DNA of 51,583 nucleotides from an uncultured Phycisphaerales bacterium. Lineage in GTDB: Bacteria > Planctomycetota > Phycisphaerae > Phycisphaerales > UBA1924. How positions within the stretch are numbered: the first letter of the stretch is position 1; each line of letters opens with the position of its first letter. A program made the position numbers and the translations under genes. Under the pieces are notes generated by a model, which searched no databases, had not been told where the DNA came from, and saw only the letters and a program-made list of their open reading frames with translations. This document shows positions 18,845-26,618 of this stretch, in pieces. The stretch spans positions 1 through 51,583 of the forward strand of contig CAIYWI010000087.1 of the NCBI GenBank assembly GCA_903929885.1, written 5' to 3'.

Positions 18845-21800
18845 ATGTCGAACCAGCAGGCGGGGTCGAAGCAACAGGCGGTCGGCAAGCGTTGGGGTCG
18901 AACCATCCTGATCGCGGCGGGCGCGGCGGCGGTGGTCGTCGGGGGCGTGGTGCTGCTCGCGCCCACCATCGCGTCGTCGTTGGCGCCGGGCATGGTGCCC
19001 GGCATCGCCTCGGGTCTCATCAACGGACAGGCGTCGATCGACAGCGCAAGCTTTTCCTGGGGCGGGCCACAGCGCATCAACGGGCTCAAGGTCGTCGACG
19101 CGCAGCGGGCCGACGTCGCGAGCGTGCGTCGCATCGAGATCAGCGCCGGGTTGCTCGGACTCATCGGCGGCAGTCTCGACGTGGGCACCGTGACGCTCAG
19201 CGGCGTCAAGGCCCATGTCGTTCGCCGCGCCGACGGCACCTCGAACATGCAGCAACTCGCCAAGCCGGCGCCCGCCGCCGCACCGCAGCCCTCGCCGGCC
19301 GCGGCGACGCTGCCCAAGGGCCTGCGCGCCACGCTGGTGGTCGACGAGAGCGAGGTCACGATCGACGACCAGTCCGCGGGAACCCCGGGCGTGCGCGTCG
19401 CGGTGAGCGACGTCGCCCTCAAGGTCGCGCTCGCCGATCAGTCGCCCATCCGCGTTGAAGCCAAGGCCAAGGCCGGCGATTCACCCGACAAGGCCACCGG
19501 CAGCGTGAGCATCGATCTCACGATCGACCGCTGGATCAACGCGTCGGGCGCCCTGACTCCCGACACGGCCACCGTCGACGCCACCGTCGACGTTCGCACG
19601 CTGCCCGCGGCGATCCTCGACGCCTTCGCCGGCGCTGCGCTCGCGGGCGGGAGCTTCCGCGAGGGGCTCGGTTCCACGATCGACGCGACCCTCAAGGCCA
19701 AGGGCGGGAGGTCGGCCGGCGACTTCGACGTGAAGGTGACCGCCTCAAACCTCAAGGCCGAGGCCTCGGTGTCGATCGCCGCCGACGTGCTGACGTCGAG
19801 GTCGCCGGTCCGCGTCGACATCACCGGCGCGGGATTGGCCGGGTTGTCGCCCGCGGCGGCCGCCGCATCGCGTCGCGACGACGTGCGCTTCGATGCGTTG
19901 CCGAGCGTGACGCTCGAGATCGACAAGCTTCGACTTCCGATGCCTCGCGACGGCGCAGCCCTCGACCTCCGCGGCGCAGGAGCCCTGCTCACCGCCACGA
20001 CCTCGGCCATGAAGGGCCGCGTGAGCGTGGAACAAGGCGCTGCGCCGCGTCCATTCGCCGTCGAACCGATCACCATCCGCATCGATGCGGCCGACCTCGC
20101 CGGCTCGGTGCGGCTGCAAACCGCGACGAGCGCGACCGTCGCCGGAGAGCGGGCGGGTGACGTCCGGGCTGATATCGCCGTGGCGGGGTTGCTCGACGCG
20201 AAGGGCGCGTTCGTGAAGGACGTGCCGGGATCGGTGCAGGGGTCCGTGTCGCTCAAGGGCGTGGCCACCGCGATTGCCCAGCCCCTGGCCGGCAAGCTCA
20301 ACCTCTCGCAGGACGTGGGCCCGGTGCTCGACGCGTCGGTGAGCGTGGCGACGCTGCAACGCGCCCAATCGGGGGGCCCGCCGACGCTCGATGTCGACAT
20401 GACCGTCGACAGCCGCAACATCGCCGCGGGCGCTTCGCTCCGCGCGAGCAAGGATCGCGTGCTCGCTCGCGACGGCGGCGTGCGCCTCAGCGTGCGCAAC
20501 CCGGCATCGATCGCCGGACGATTCATGGATCCGGCCATGGGCTTCGTGCCTTCGCCGAGCCGGCCTGATTCCAAGGGCCTCGCGGTGACGATCGCCAACC
20601 TCGACGTGGCGCTCAAGGACGGCAAGCCTCGGGCGACGGAACTCGCGGCGGACATCGAGGCGACCGTCGACGGTTTCTCGCTGGTGCCGCTGGTTGACGG
20701 CAAGCCCGGGGCTCCGCTCGACGTGGCGTCGCTGCGAACGGCGATGTCGGTGGCGAAGGGGAGCGTGAAGGGCCGCATGGGCGGCTCGGTGTGGCACGAG
20801 AGCAAGCCCACCACGATCGACGGCACGTTCGAGGTGGCGAGGATGCTCGCCAACGACGCCGCGGGCAACCTGTCGGTCGACGTCGCGAACCTCGAGCCCA
20901 GGGGTTCGGTGTCGTTGAAGGATCTTCCCGCGTCGATCGTGCGTCTGGCCAAGGCGGGCGCCACGACGCCCGCAGGTTCGCCGCCCGCGCTCGACCTCGT
21001 GAAACTGCTCCAAGGCGTGGCGGGCGAGACGTTCACCATCACCGCCGATGCCGCCGCGGGCAATCAGGCGTCGCGCGAGCAGACCTTCACCGTGGGCGTG
21101 CGGTCGTCGCGACTGCGGGCCGACGTGGCGGGTCGTCGCACGGCACGAGCCATCGAACTCTCGACACTCGGCGCGCGGCTCGATGTGCAGGCCGCGACGA
21201 TCCAGTCGCTCACCGAGGCCTTTGCGCCCGACGTGCGGGGGTTGCCCCGCCTGGCCTCGCCCGCGGCGTTGGCGATCGAGGCCTCGCCCTTCGCGGTGCC
21301 CCTCAAGCCCGATGGATCGCTTGATCTGGCGGCGGCGGGCATGCTGACGGCACGGGCGACGCTGCCGGGCCGCACGTTGGTCACGGGCCTGACTCGCCAG
21401 GACGCCACGACGGGCAAGCCGGTGGATCTGGGCCCGGTGGGCGTCGAGAATTTCGTCATCGACGCGAACGTCGCGCTCGCCGGCCTGGCGGCTCAAGGCC
21501 GCGGCGACACCGCCGTGCGCATGACCGGATCGCTCTTGGGTGGCGAAGGCGCCCGCGCCATCGCGTCGCTCGAATCGAGCGTCTCGACAGCGATCGCCGG
21601 CGGCCTGCCCACCGGCCCGCTGCGGACGAAGGTTGACGTGACGAAGATCGATGTCGCCGCCCTCGAGCGATTGGCGGGTCGCGAGCCCATGGCCGCCGAG
21701 GCCATCGGCGAGACGGCCACCGTGCGCCTCGCGGCCGACGTGCAGCCCGCGCCCGCGAAGGTGAAGGGTGGTGCGCCCGACTACGCGGGCGCGACGACGG

Positions 21801-23209
21801 CCGTGACGATGCAGGTCGACGCGCCACGACTCAAGAGCGACGGGCCGCTGGCGGCGACGATCTCGCCGTCGGCGATCCGCCTCGACAAGTCCAGTCGCTT
21901 CACGATGTCGCCCCAGCCGGGCTTTGTCAACAGCTTCCTGAAGCCCGCGAAGGGCGAGGCCTCGATGCAGGTGCGGGAGATCAGCCCGGTGACGCTGACG
22001 CTCGACCGGCTGTCGCTCCCGCTCAAGGGGGCCGCGGGCACGAGCACGCCGCTGGCGGCACAGGCCAGGATCGCCCTCGACCGCCTGGCGATGCGAGGCA
22101 GCGACGGTCGCGACGTGCGTCTCTCGGGCATCGACGTGTCGACGGCCTCTCGCGAGGCGGGTGCGACGGGCACGAGCATCGACTTTGTCGCCAAGGTGGC
22201 CCAGGCGGACACGGGCGAGGGGGCCAAGGCCTCGGCGATGCAGATCGCCGGATCGCTCGACGGTTTGCTCGACGCGAACGGCGCCATCGATCCGTCGCGC
22301 GCGACGGTGAGCGTGCGGAGCGATCTGCCGACGGTTCCCACCGCGCTGATCGACGCCTTGACGACTCGCGACGGGCTCGCGGTCGATGCGCTGGGACCGT
22401 TGGCCGCGTTCAAGCTTGACGTCGACCGCTTTCCGCTTGGCGACAAGCCCGCGGGCGGCAGGGAGGGCCTCGTCAGCATGACGGCCTCGAGCGCTCGCGC
22501 GTCGGCTTCGTTCAAGGGCGCGGTGCGCAACGGCGTGCTGGTGGGCGTCGAACCCGTGCAGGCGAGCGTGACCGAGTTGAGCCGCGACATGGGCGGGCGA
22601 TTCATCGACGGCCTGCCGCTGCTGGGCTCGTTCGAGAAGACGGCGCAGGACCTGGCGGCGTCGCTGCGCGTGACGGACCTGACATTGCCCTTGAGCAAGG
22701 ACTTCTCGAAGCTCAACGCGGAAGTGACCTTCGACCCCGGCGAAGCGAGGTTCGAGGCCAGCCCGGAGTTCGCCGAGCTGCTCAAGCTCGTCAACGCTCG
22801 CGGCGCGGGGGTGATCGGCCGCAAGCTCGAGCCGCTGAAGGTTCACGTCAAGCAGGGCGTGGCGACGTACGACTCGTGGACGGTGCCGCTGGGCGAGTTC
22901 CGCGTGCGGACGGAGGGAGTCGTCGACCTGGTGAGCCAGTCGATGGATGTGGTGACGTACGTGCCCATCGAGGCGTTGTCGGACAAGGCGCTCTCGTCGC
23001 TCAAGTCGGGCACGTTCGCGGGCAAGGTGCTGCCGGGCGTGGCCGATGCGCTGCGCGAGGTGCCGCTGCGCACCAGGGGCCCGCTGGGAACGGCGGGCAC
23101 CAGCATCGACTTCGAGATGGTGGCCAAGAACGCCGTGAAGGGGATCGACGCGGAGAAGTTGATCCAGGAGGGGCTCGACAAGCTCTTCAAGCCGCGTCAG
23201 CCCAAGTGA
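18845..23209 (+). CDS. very large AsmA/TamB-like envelope protein
   Basis: A 1454-residue protein, the largest in the window. It has one N-terminal membrane helix (about 19-41, TILIAAGAAAVVVGGVVLLA) and a huge exported body of repeating amphipathic beta-strands with phrases such as VTLSGVKAHVVRRADGTSN. The DGT-N phrase and the ending (EFRVRTEGVVDLVSQSMDVV then LRTRGPLGTAGTSIDF) match the AsmA-like/DUF748 superfamily of bridge proteins that shape lipid transfer between membranes. The phrase GTSIDF occurs twice (near 22170 and 23100), suggesting internal duplication. Codon use matches its neighbours. It follows the VWA-like gene by 133 bases. Lipid transport is inferred from the family. Confidence 0.8.
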   Translation: MSNQQAGSKQQAVGKRWGRTILIAAGAAAVVVGGVVLLAPTIASSLAPGMVPGIASGLINGQASIDSASFSWGGPQRINGLKVVDAQRADVASVRRIEISAGLLGLIGGSLDVGTVTLSGVKAHVVRRADGTSNMQQLAKPAPAAAPQPSPAAATLPKGLRATLVVDESEVTIDDQSAGTPGVRVAVSDVALKVALADQSPIRVEAKAKAGDSPDKATGSVSIDLTIDRWINASGALTPDTATVDATVDVRTLPAAILDAFAGAALAGGSFREGLGSTIDATLKAKGGRSAGDFDVKVTASNLKAEASVSIAADVLTSRSPVRVDITGAGLAGLSPAAAAASRRDDVRFDALPSVTLEIDKLRLPMPRDGAALDLRGAGALLTATTSAMKGRVSVEQGAAPRPFAVEPITIRIDAADLAGSVRLQTATSATVAGERAGDVRADIAVAGLLDAKGAFVKDVPGSVQGSVSLKGVATAIAQPLAGKLNLSQDVGPVLDASVSVATLQRAQSGGPPTLDVDMTVDSRNIAAGASLRASKDRVLARDGGVRLSVRNPASIAGRFMDPAMGFVPSPSRPDSKGLAVTIANLDVALKDGKPRATELAADIEATVDGFSLVPLVDGKPGAPLDVASLRTAMSVAKGSVKGRMGGSVWHESKPTTIDGTFEVARMLANDAAGNLSVDVANLEPRGSVSLKDLPASIVRLAKAGATTPAGSPPALDLVKLLQGVAGETFTITADAAAGNQASREQTFTVGVRSSRLRADVAGRRTARAIELSTLGARLDVQAATIQSLTEAFAPDVRGLPRLASPAALAIEASPFAVPLKPDGSLDLAAAGMLTARATLPGRTLVTGLTRQDATTGKPVDLGPVGVENFVIDANVALAGLAAQGRGDTAVRMTGSLLGGEGARAIASLESSVSTAIAGGLPTGPLRTKVDVTKIDVAALERLAGREPMAAEAIGETATVRLAADVQPAPAKVKGGAPDYAGATTAVTMQVDAPRLKSDGPLAATISPSAIRLDKSSRFTMSPQPGFVNSFLKPAKGEASMQVREISPVTLTLDRLSLPLKGAAGTSTPLAAQARIALDRLAMRGSDGRDVRLSGIDVSTASREAGATGTSIDFVAKVAQADTGEGAKASAMQIAGSLDGLLDANGAIDPSRATVSVRSDLPTVPTALIDALTTRDGLAVDALGPLAAFKLDVDRFPLGDKPAGGREGLVSMTASSARASASFKGAVRNGVLVGVEPVQASVTELSRDMGGRFIDGLPLLGSFEKTAQDLAASLRVTDLTLPLSKDFSKLNAEVTFDPGEARFEASPEFAELLKLVNARGAGVIGRKLEPLKVHVKQGVATYDSWTVPLGEFRVRTEGVVDLVSQSMDVVTYVPIEALSDKALSSLKSGTFAGKVLPGVADALREVPLRTRGPLGTAGTSIDFEMVAKNAVKGIDAEKLIQEGLDKLFKPRQPK

Positions 23210-23276
23210 GGCGGCGCGGGGGCCCGCCCGACGTCACCGCGGAGCCACGTGCGCGGCGCGTGCCGACAGCAGGCGG

Positions 23277-23307
23277 CGTTCGGGAATCGCTTCGCGATGG
23301 AAAGGAG
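23277..23307 (-). repeat. dispersed 3' element, copy A
   Basis: Lies just beyond the stop of the PilZ gene. Read on the minus strand it is CTCCTTTCCA followed by TCGCGAAGCGATTCCCGAACG. Bases 23277-23298 are identical to the reverse complement of 41401-41422, and CTCCTTTCCA also follows the PLP-enzyme stop at 26608-26617. It contains a small hairpin ATCGC/GCGAT. Confidence 0.75.
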
Positions 23308-23317
23308 GGCGAATCGC

Positions 23318-23737
23318 TCAGGCGGCCATCGCGCCCGTGCGGGTCTTGAGCCCGACGTGGTAATGGCCTTCGCCGAGCTTTTCGCAGCGGACGGCGACGC
23401 CCACGGCGCGGGGCATCATCGGGTGTTCGGGGATGAGCGAGAAGGTGGTGCCGGGCTCGACGGGCATCGAACTGCGGATGCCCATGCCGGTGTGGCTGGC
23501 GTCGCTGAGTTCGACGCGAACGACGCTGGCCGCACACGTGCCCTGCGTGAAGACGGCCATCGCGTGGCCCTTCATGGCCTTGCGAGGAAGGCGCCGTCGA
23601 TCGAAGGTCATCGGGCCTCGTTCGTCGCCGGCCTGCGCCCACTCGGGCTGCACGCCTCTCGACAACGCGGCCGTGGCGAAGGAGTACGTCGCGGGGATCC
23701 CATCGTTCGCCTGCACACCGAAGCACGAAGTCGTCAT
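23318..23737 (-). CDS. PilZ-domain cyclic-di-GMP receptor
   Basis: A 139-residue protein. The PilZ core starts at DRRRLPRKAMKG, giving the RxxxR motif that clamps cyclic-di-GMP, and continues to ELSDASHTGMGI, giving the D/NxSxxG motif; both are intact, so binding is likely. The end (RCEKLGEGHYHVGLKTR) is the usual closing strand. About 45 residues before the domain have no known fold. The start at ATG 23737 follows GGAGGG by four bases. It is divergent from the TPR-GT41 glycosyltransferase, with 383 bp between. A second-messenger role is well supported; the partner process (motility, polysaccharide export) is not visible. Confidence 0.88.
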   Translation of the reverse strand: MTTSCFGVQANDGIPATYSFATAALSRGVQPEWAQAGDERGPMTFDRRRLPRKAMKGHAMAVFTQGTCAASVVRVELSDASHTGMGIRSSMPVEPGTTFSLIPEHPMMPRAVGVAVRCEKLGEGHYHVGLKTRTGAMAA

Positions 23738-23744
23738 GGTTCCC

Positions 23745-24110
23745 TCCATGGAACGCAGCACGCCACCTTGACCCACGCCGCCTCGACCATGAGGCGACGC
23801 GACGCATCGACCGCGCGATCGTCCCGTTGATCGGGACGCTTCGACGGGCCTCCACCACTCGGAGTCTGCAGCATGCCGCGGGGCACCACCCCCTTGGCAT
23901 CTCCGAGTTTCCCGGCCCGTCGAACGGTCGGTGCGTCTTCCTCGGTCGTATCGGGCGGCCCGGGCGGGCGCCTTCAAGCGAGACCCCCGGGTTCAACACC
24001 CCACCCCCGCCCTCATGGGGGATGGCGAGGGCGTCTTCCCCCTCGCCGGGCGTGCCCGCTCCGTCGCAAGCCCCGCGTTCCGCGCGGCGCACCCGCTCGC
24101 TGACCGATGC
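23745..24110. other. hairpin-rich gap between PilZ and TPR-GT41 genes
   Basis: No gene is supported. Three perfect inverted repeats are visible: CGCCTC/GAGGCG (23779-23796), CGTCCCG/CGGGACG (23820-23838) and GGCGAGGG/CCCTCGCC (24024-24047). The last, an 8-bp GC stem, stands 74 bases before the glycosyltransferase ATG and may act in its leader. Confidence 0.45.
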
Positions 24111-24120
24111 ACTGGTCGAC

Positions 24121-25929
24121 ATGCAGCCATCGACGCCCACCGTTGAACGCACCCCGCTCGAACGCATCCAGCAGGACATGCTCGCAGGACGGCTCGAGGC
24201 GGCCGAGGCTGGCGCGCGGGAACTGCTGCGCGGCGCGCCCCGCGACCCGGCCGCGTCCTATCTGCTTGGACTCGTGCTCTCCCGGACCGGGCGTCTCGAC
24301 GAGTCGCTCTTTCACCTTCGGGTTCCCGCCGAACTTCCCGATGCGCAGCGCGACTGCCTGTGCGAATACGGCCGAGTGCTGTGCGCCCTGGGCAAGCACA
24401 CGCGGGGCATCGAACTGCTGCGGCTTGCCACCCAGACCGACCTGGCCTCGGCGCACGCGTGGGAGCATCTCGCCCGCGCGCTGATGCTCGACGGCTCCTT
24501 CGCCGACGCGGTCAACGCCGGCGAGGAGGCCGTTCGCCTGCGCCTGCGTGCCGGCGGCGGCAACGCCGGCGGCGCGGCCGCCATGTGCACCATCGGCGAC
24601 GCCTGGGCAGCCATGTCCGACGCGCCCGAGGCGGTCAAGTGGCACGCTCGCGCCATGCAGGAGTTCCCCGCCGACCTGCACGCGGCCATGTCGTGGGTGC
24701 GACTGCTTCAGTATCTCGACGTGAACCAGGCCGACCTGGCGACGAGCCATGCTCGCGTCAATGACCTGATCCGCAGGCACATCGCCGCCCCGACACCCCG
24801 CCCCCCCATGACGTGGTCGAGCGGCAGTCGCCCGCTCCGCGTGGCCTTCCTCTCGCCCGACCTTCGCGACCATCCCGTCGCCCGCTTCATCCTGCCGCTG
24901 CTGACCTCCGCGGAACCCTCGCGCGTGCGGTGGAGCATCTTCCACACCCATCCGGTGCGCGACGACACGAGTCGTCGCTGCGCCAGATACGCCGAGCAGT
25001 GGCACCACGTGGCGCATCTCGACGACGAGGCGCTCGCCGCCGCCATCCGCGCCTCGGCGCCGGATGTGCTCATCGACCTCTCCGGCTGGGGCGAACACGC
25101 CCGCGCCACCGTGCTCGCCCGGCGCGTCGCGCCCCTGCAGGCGGCGTATCTGCGTCATCCCACGCCCAGCGGCCTCTCGGGCATCGACGTGCGGCTCGTC
25201 GACGCCACGATGGAGCCCGACGCGCTCGAGGGGGCTGCATGGCATCCGGCCATCGCGGAGGCCCCCATCGCCATCCCGGGCGCCTCGCTGTGCTGGACCC
25301 CCCCCGCCGAACGCGTTGAGTGCGAGCGACAGCCATCCAAGGTGGTCACCTTCGGGTCGTTCTGCTCGCCAGCCAAGATCTCGCCCAGATGCGGTCGCCT
25401 CTGGGCCCGCATCATCAACGACACCCCCCACGCGCGGCTGCTCATCAAGGCCAAGGGCCTCGGCGACCGCGCCACTCGCGAGCACACGCTCCGCTCGCTC
25501 GTGCGCCACGGCATCGAGCCCTCTCGCATCGAACTCTGCGGGATGCTTCCCGCGTACGCCGAGCACCTCGCGTGGTACAACCGCGTCGACATCGCCCTCG
25601 ACCCCTTCCCATTCAACGGCACCGCCACCACGTGCGAGGCCCTTTGGATGGGCGTGCCGGTCATCACGCTCGAAGGCAAGTCGGGCGCGGCCCGCACCGG
25701 AGCGACCATCCTGCAAGCCGCGGGCGTGGGCGACAACGTCTGCGCCGACGAGCAGGCCTACGTCGCACGGGCCCAGGCCCTGGCGGCAGACATCGGCGGC
25801 CGGGCCGACTTCCGCGCCTCGATGCGCTCCTGGCTCCTCGCCTCGCCGCTGTGCAACGCCAAGATGTTCGCCGAGCAATTCCTCGCCACGCTCGAGATCG
25901 TCGCCAGTCGGCTCTCGCGGGCGGCGTGA
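24121..25929 (+). CDS. TPR-containing GT41 (OGT/SPINDLY-like) glycosyltransferase
   Basis: A 602-residue protein. The N-terminal 200 residues are helical repeats of the TPR type (ELLRGAPRDPAASYLLGLVL, LARALMLDGSFADAVNAGEE). The C-terminal part matches the catalytic region of O-linked GlcNAc/fucose transferases: LRVAFLSPDLRDHPVARFI, then DVLIDLSGWGEHAR, VVTFGSFCSPAKISPR and YNRVDIALDPFPFNGTATT followed by CEALWMGVPVITLEG, which forms the nucleotide-sugar pocket. It likely transfers a sugar to Ser/Thr of cytoplasmic proteins. The ATG at 24121 is chosen; in-frame ATG 24022 would add a Pro/Ser-rich leader lying over a strong hairpin. arfB follows after 25 bases but has its own promoter. Confidence 0.88.
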   Translation: MQPSTPTVERTPLERIQQDMLAGRLEAAEAGARELLRGAPRDPAASYLLGLVLSRTGRLDESLFHLRVPAELPDAQRDCLCEYGRVLCALGKHTRGIELLRLATQTDLASAHAWEHLARALMLDGSFADAVNAGEEAVRLRLRAGGGNAGGAAAMCTIGDAWAAMSDAPEAVKWHARAMQEFPADLHAAMSWVRLLQYLDVNQADLATSHARVNDLIRRHIAAPTPRPPMTWSSGSRPLRVAFLSPDLRDHPVARFILPLLTSAEPSRVRWSIFHTHPVRDDTSRRCARYAEQWHHVAHLDDEALAAAIRASAPDVLIDLSGWGEHARATVLARRVAPLQAAYLRHPTPSGLSGIDVRLVDATMEPDALEGAAWHPAIAEAPIAIPGASLCWTPPAERVECERQPSKVVTFGSFCSPAKISPRCGRLWARIINDTPHARLLIKAKGLGDRATREHTLRSLVRHGIEPSRIELCGMLPAYAEHLAWYNRVDIALDPFPFNGTATTCEALWMGVPVITLEGKSGAARTGATILQAAGVGDNVCADEQAYVARAQALAADIGGRADFRASMRSWLLASPLCNAKMFAEQFLATLEIVASRLSRAA

Positions 25930-25943
25930 TCCCGCCCACCTCC

Positions 25944-25949
25944 TACGAT
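25944..25949 (+). promoter_or_regulatory. -10 element of arfB (leaderless)
   Basis: TACGAT, ending five bases before the arfB ATG, with no Shine-Dalgarno between. Confidence 0.6.
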
Positions 25950-25954
25950 GGCTC

Positions 25955-26398
25955 ATGGCGGACGCGTCGAACCAAGACCACCCCTCGGGCGTGCGGCTCA
26001 CGCCTCGCATCACGCTCCACGAGTCGGCGGTCGACTTCTCGTACGCCTCGAGTTCGGGCCCGGGCGGCCAGAACGTCAACAAGCGCGCCACCAAGTGCAC
26101 GCTTCGGGTCCGCATCGACGCCATTCCCTTCGGCCCCGCCCAACGGGCACGCCTCGAGGCGCTGGGCTCGGCCTACTTGACCTCCGCGGGCGAACTGGTC
26201 ATCGACTGCGACGAGCACCGCTCGCAGGCCCGCAACCGCGACGGGTGCATCGAGAAACTCGCGGCCCTCGTTCGAGAGGCCTCGGTCCTGCCCAAGACCC
26301 GCCGCAAGACCAAGCCCACCCGGGGCTCGATCGAGCGGCGCCTGAAAGACAAGAAAGTCCGTTCCGAACGCAAGCAGACGCGACGCAACGACGATTGA
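25955..26398 (+). CDS. arfB: ArfB-type peptidyl-tRNA hydrolase (stalled-ribosome rescue)
   Basis: A 147-residue release-factor-like protein that frees ribosomes stalled at the 3' end of mRNA. The catalytic loop SSGPGGQNVNKRATK contains the GGQ tripeptide (37-39) that enters the peptidyl transferase centre. The lysine/arginine-rich tail (KTRRKTKPTRGSIERRLKDK onward) is the segment that occupies the empty mRNA channel. No codon-recognition domain is present, so it is not RF1 or RF2. It starts directly after a -10 hexamer without a ribosome-binding site. Confidence 0.95.
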   Translation: MADASNQDHPSGVRLTPRITLHESAVDFSYASSSGPGGQNVNKRATKCTLRVRIDAIPFGPAQRARLEALGSAYLTSAGELVIDCDEHRSQARNRDGCIEKLAALVREASVLPKTRRKTKPTRGSIERRLKDKKVRSERKQTRRNDD

Positions 26399-26444
26399 CG
26401 CGCACGCACGCGCACGTCCGTGGGCTCGCCCGCAAAGCCGGGCA

Positions 26445-26470
26445 GCGCACCACGGCTATATCTGGTGCGC
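26445..26470. other. hairpin in the convergent gap after arfB
   Basis: Perfect 8-bp stem GCGCACCA/TGGTGCGC with a ten-base loop, 47 bases after the arfB stop. No T-run follows, so a role as terminator is possible but weak. Confidence 0.4.
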
Positions 26471-26566
26471 CCCAAAGCGGGCGAGACGTCAGGCACCTCC
26501 CAAGTTCGCGAGCAAACCCCACGACCTCACGAAAGCGCACGCCACCCGGAGGGCGGACGGATGTTG

Positions 26567-26617
26567 CCACGGGTGACCGAACCCGCGCAGCGGGTGAGGG
26601 AAACCCGTGGAAAGGAG
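26567..26617 (-). repeat. nested stem-loop 3' of the PLP-enzyme gene, related dispersed element
   Basis: Outer stem CCACGGGT/ACCCGTGG (26567-26574 with 26603-26610), inner stem ACCCGC/GCGGGT (26581-26595, loop GCA), separated by near-symmetric internal loops. On the minus strand it is preceded by CTCCTTTCCA, one base after the stop codon, as in the element beyond the PilZ gene. No T-run follows. Confidence 0.6.
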
Positions 26618-26618
26618 C

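Noticed and set aside
19745..22846. Open frame of 1033 codons antisense to the AsmA-like gene
   Set aside because: His/Arg-rich composition without motif; the plus-strand frame has membrane anchor and family features.
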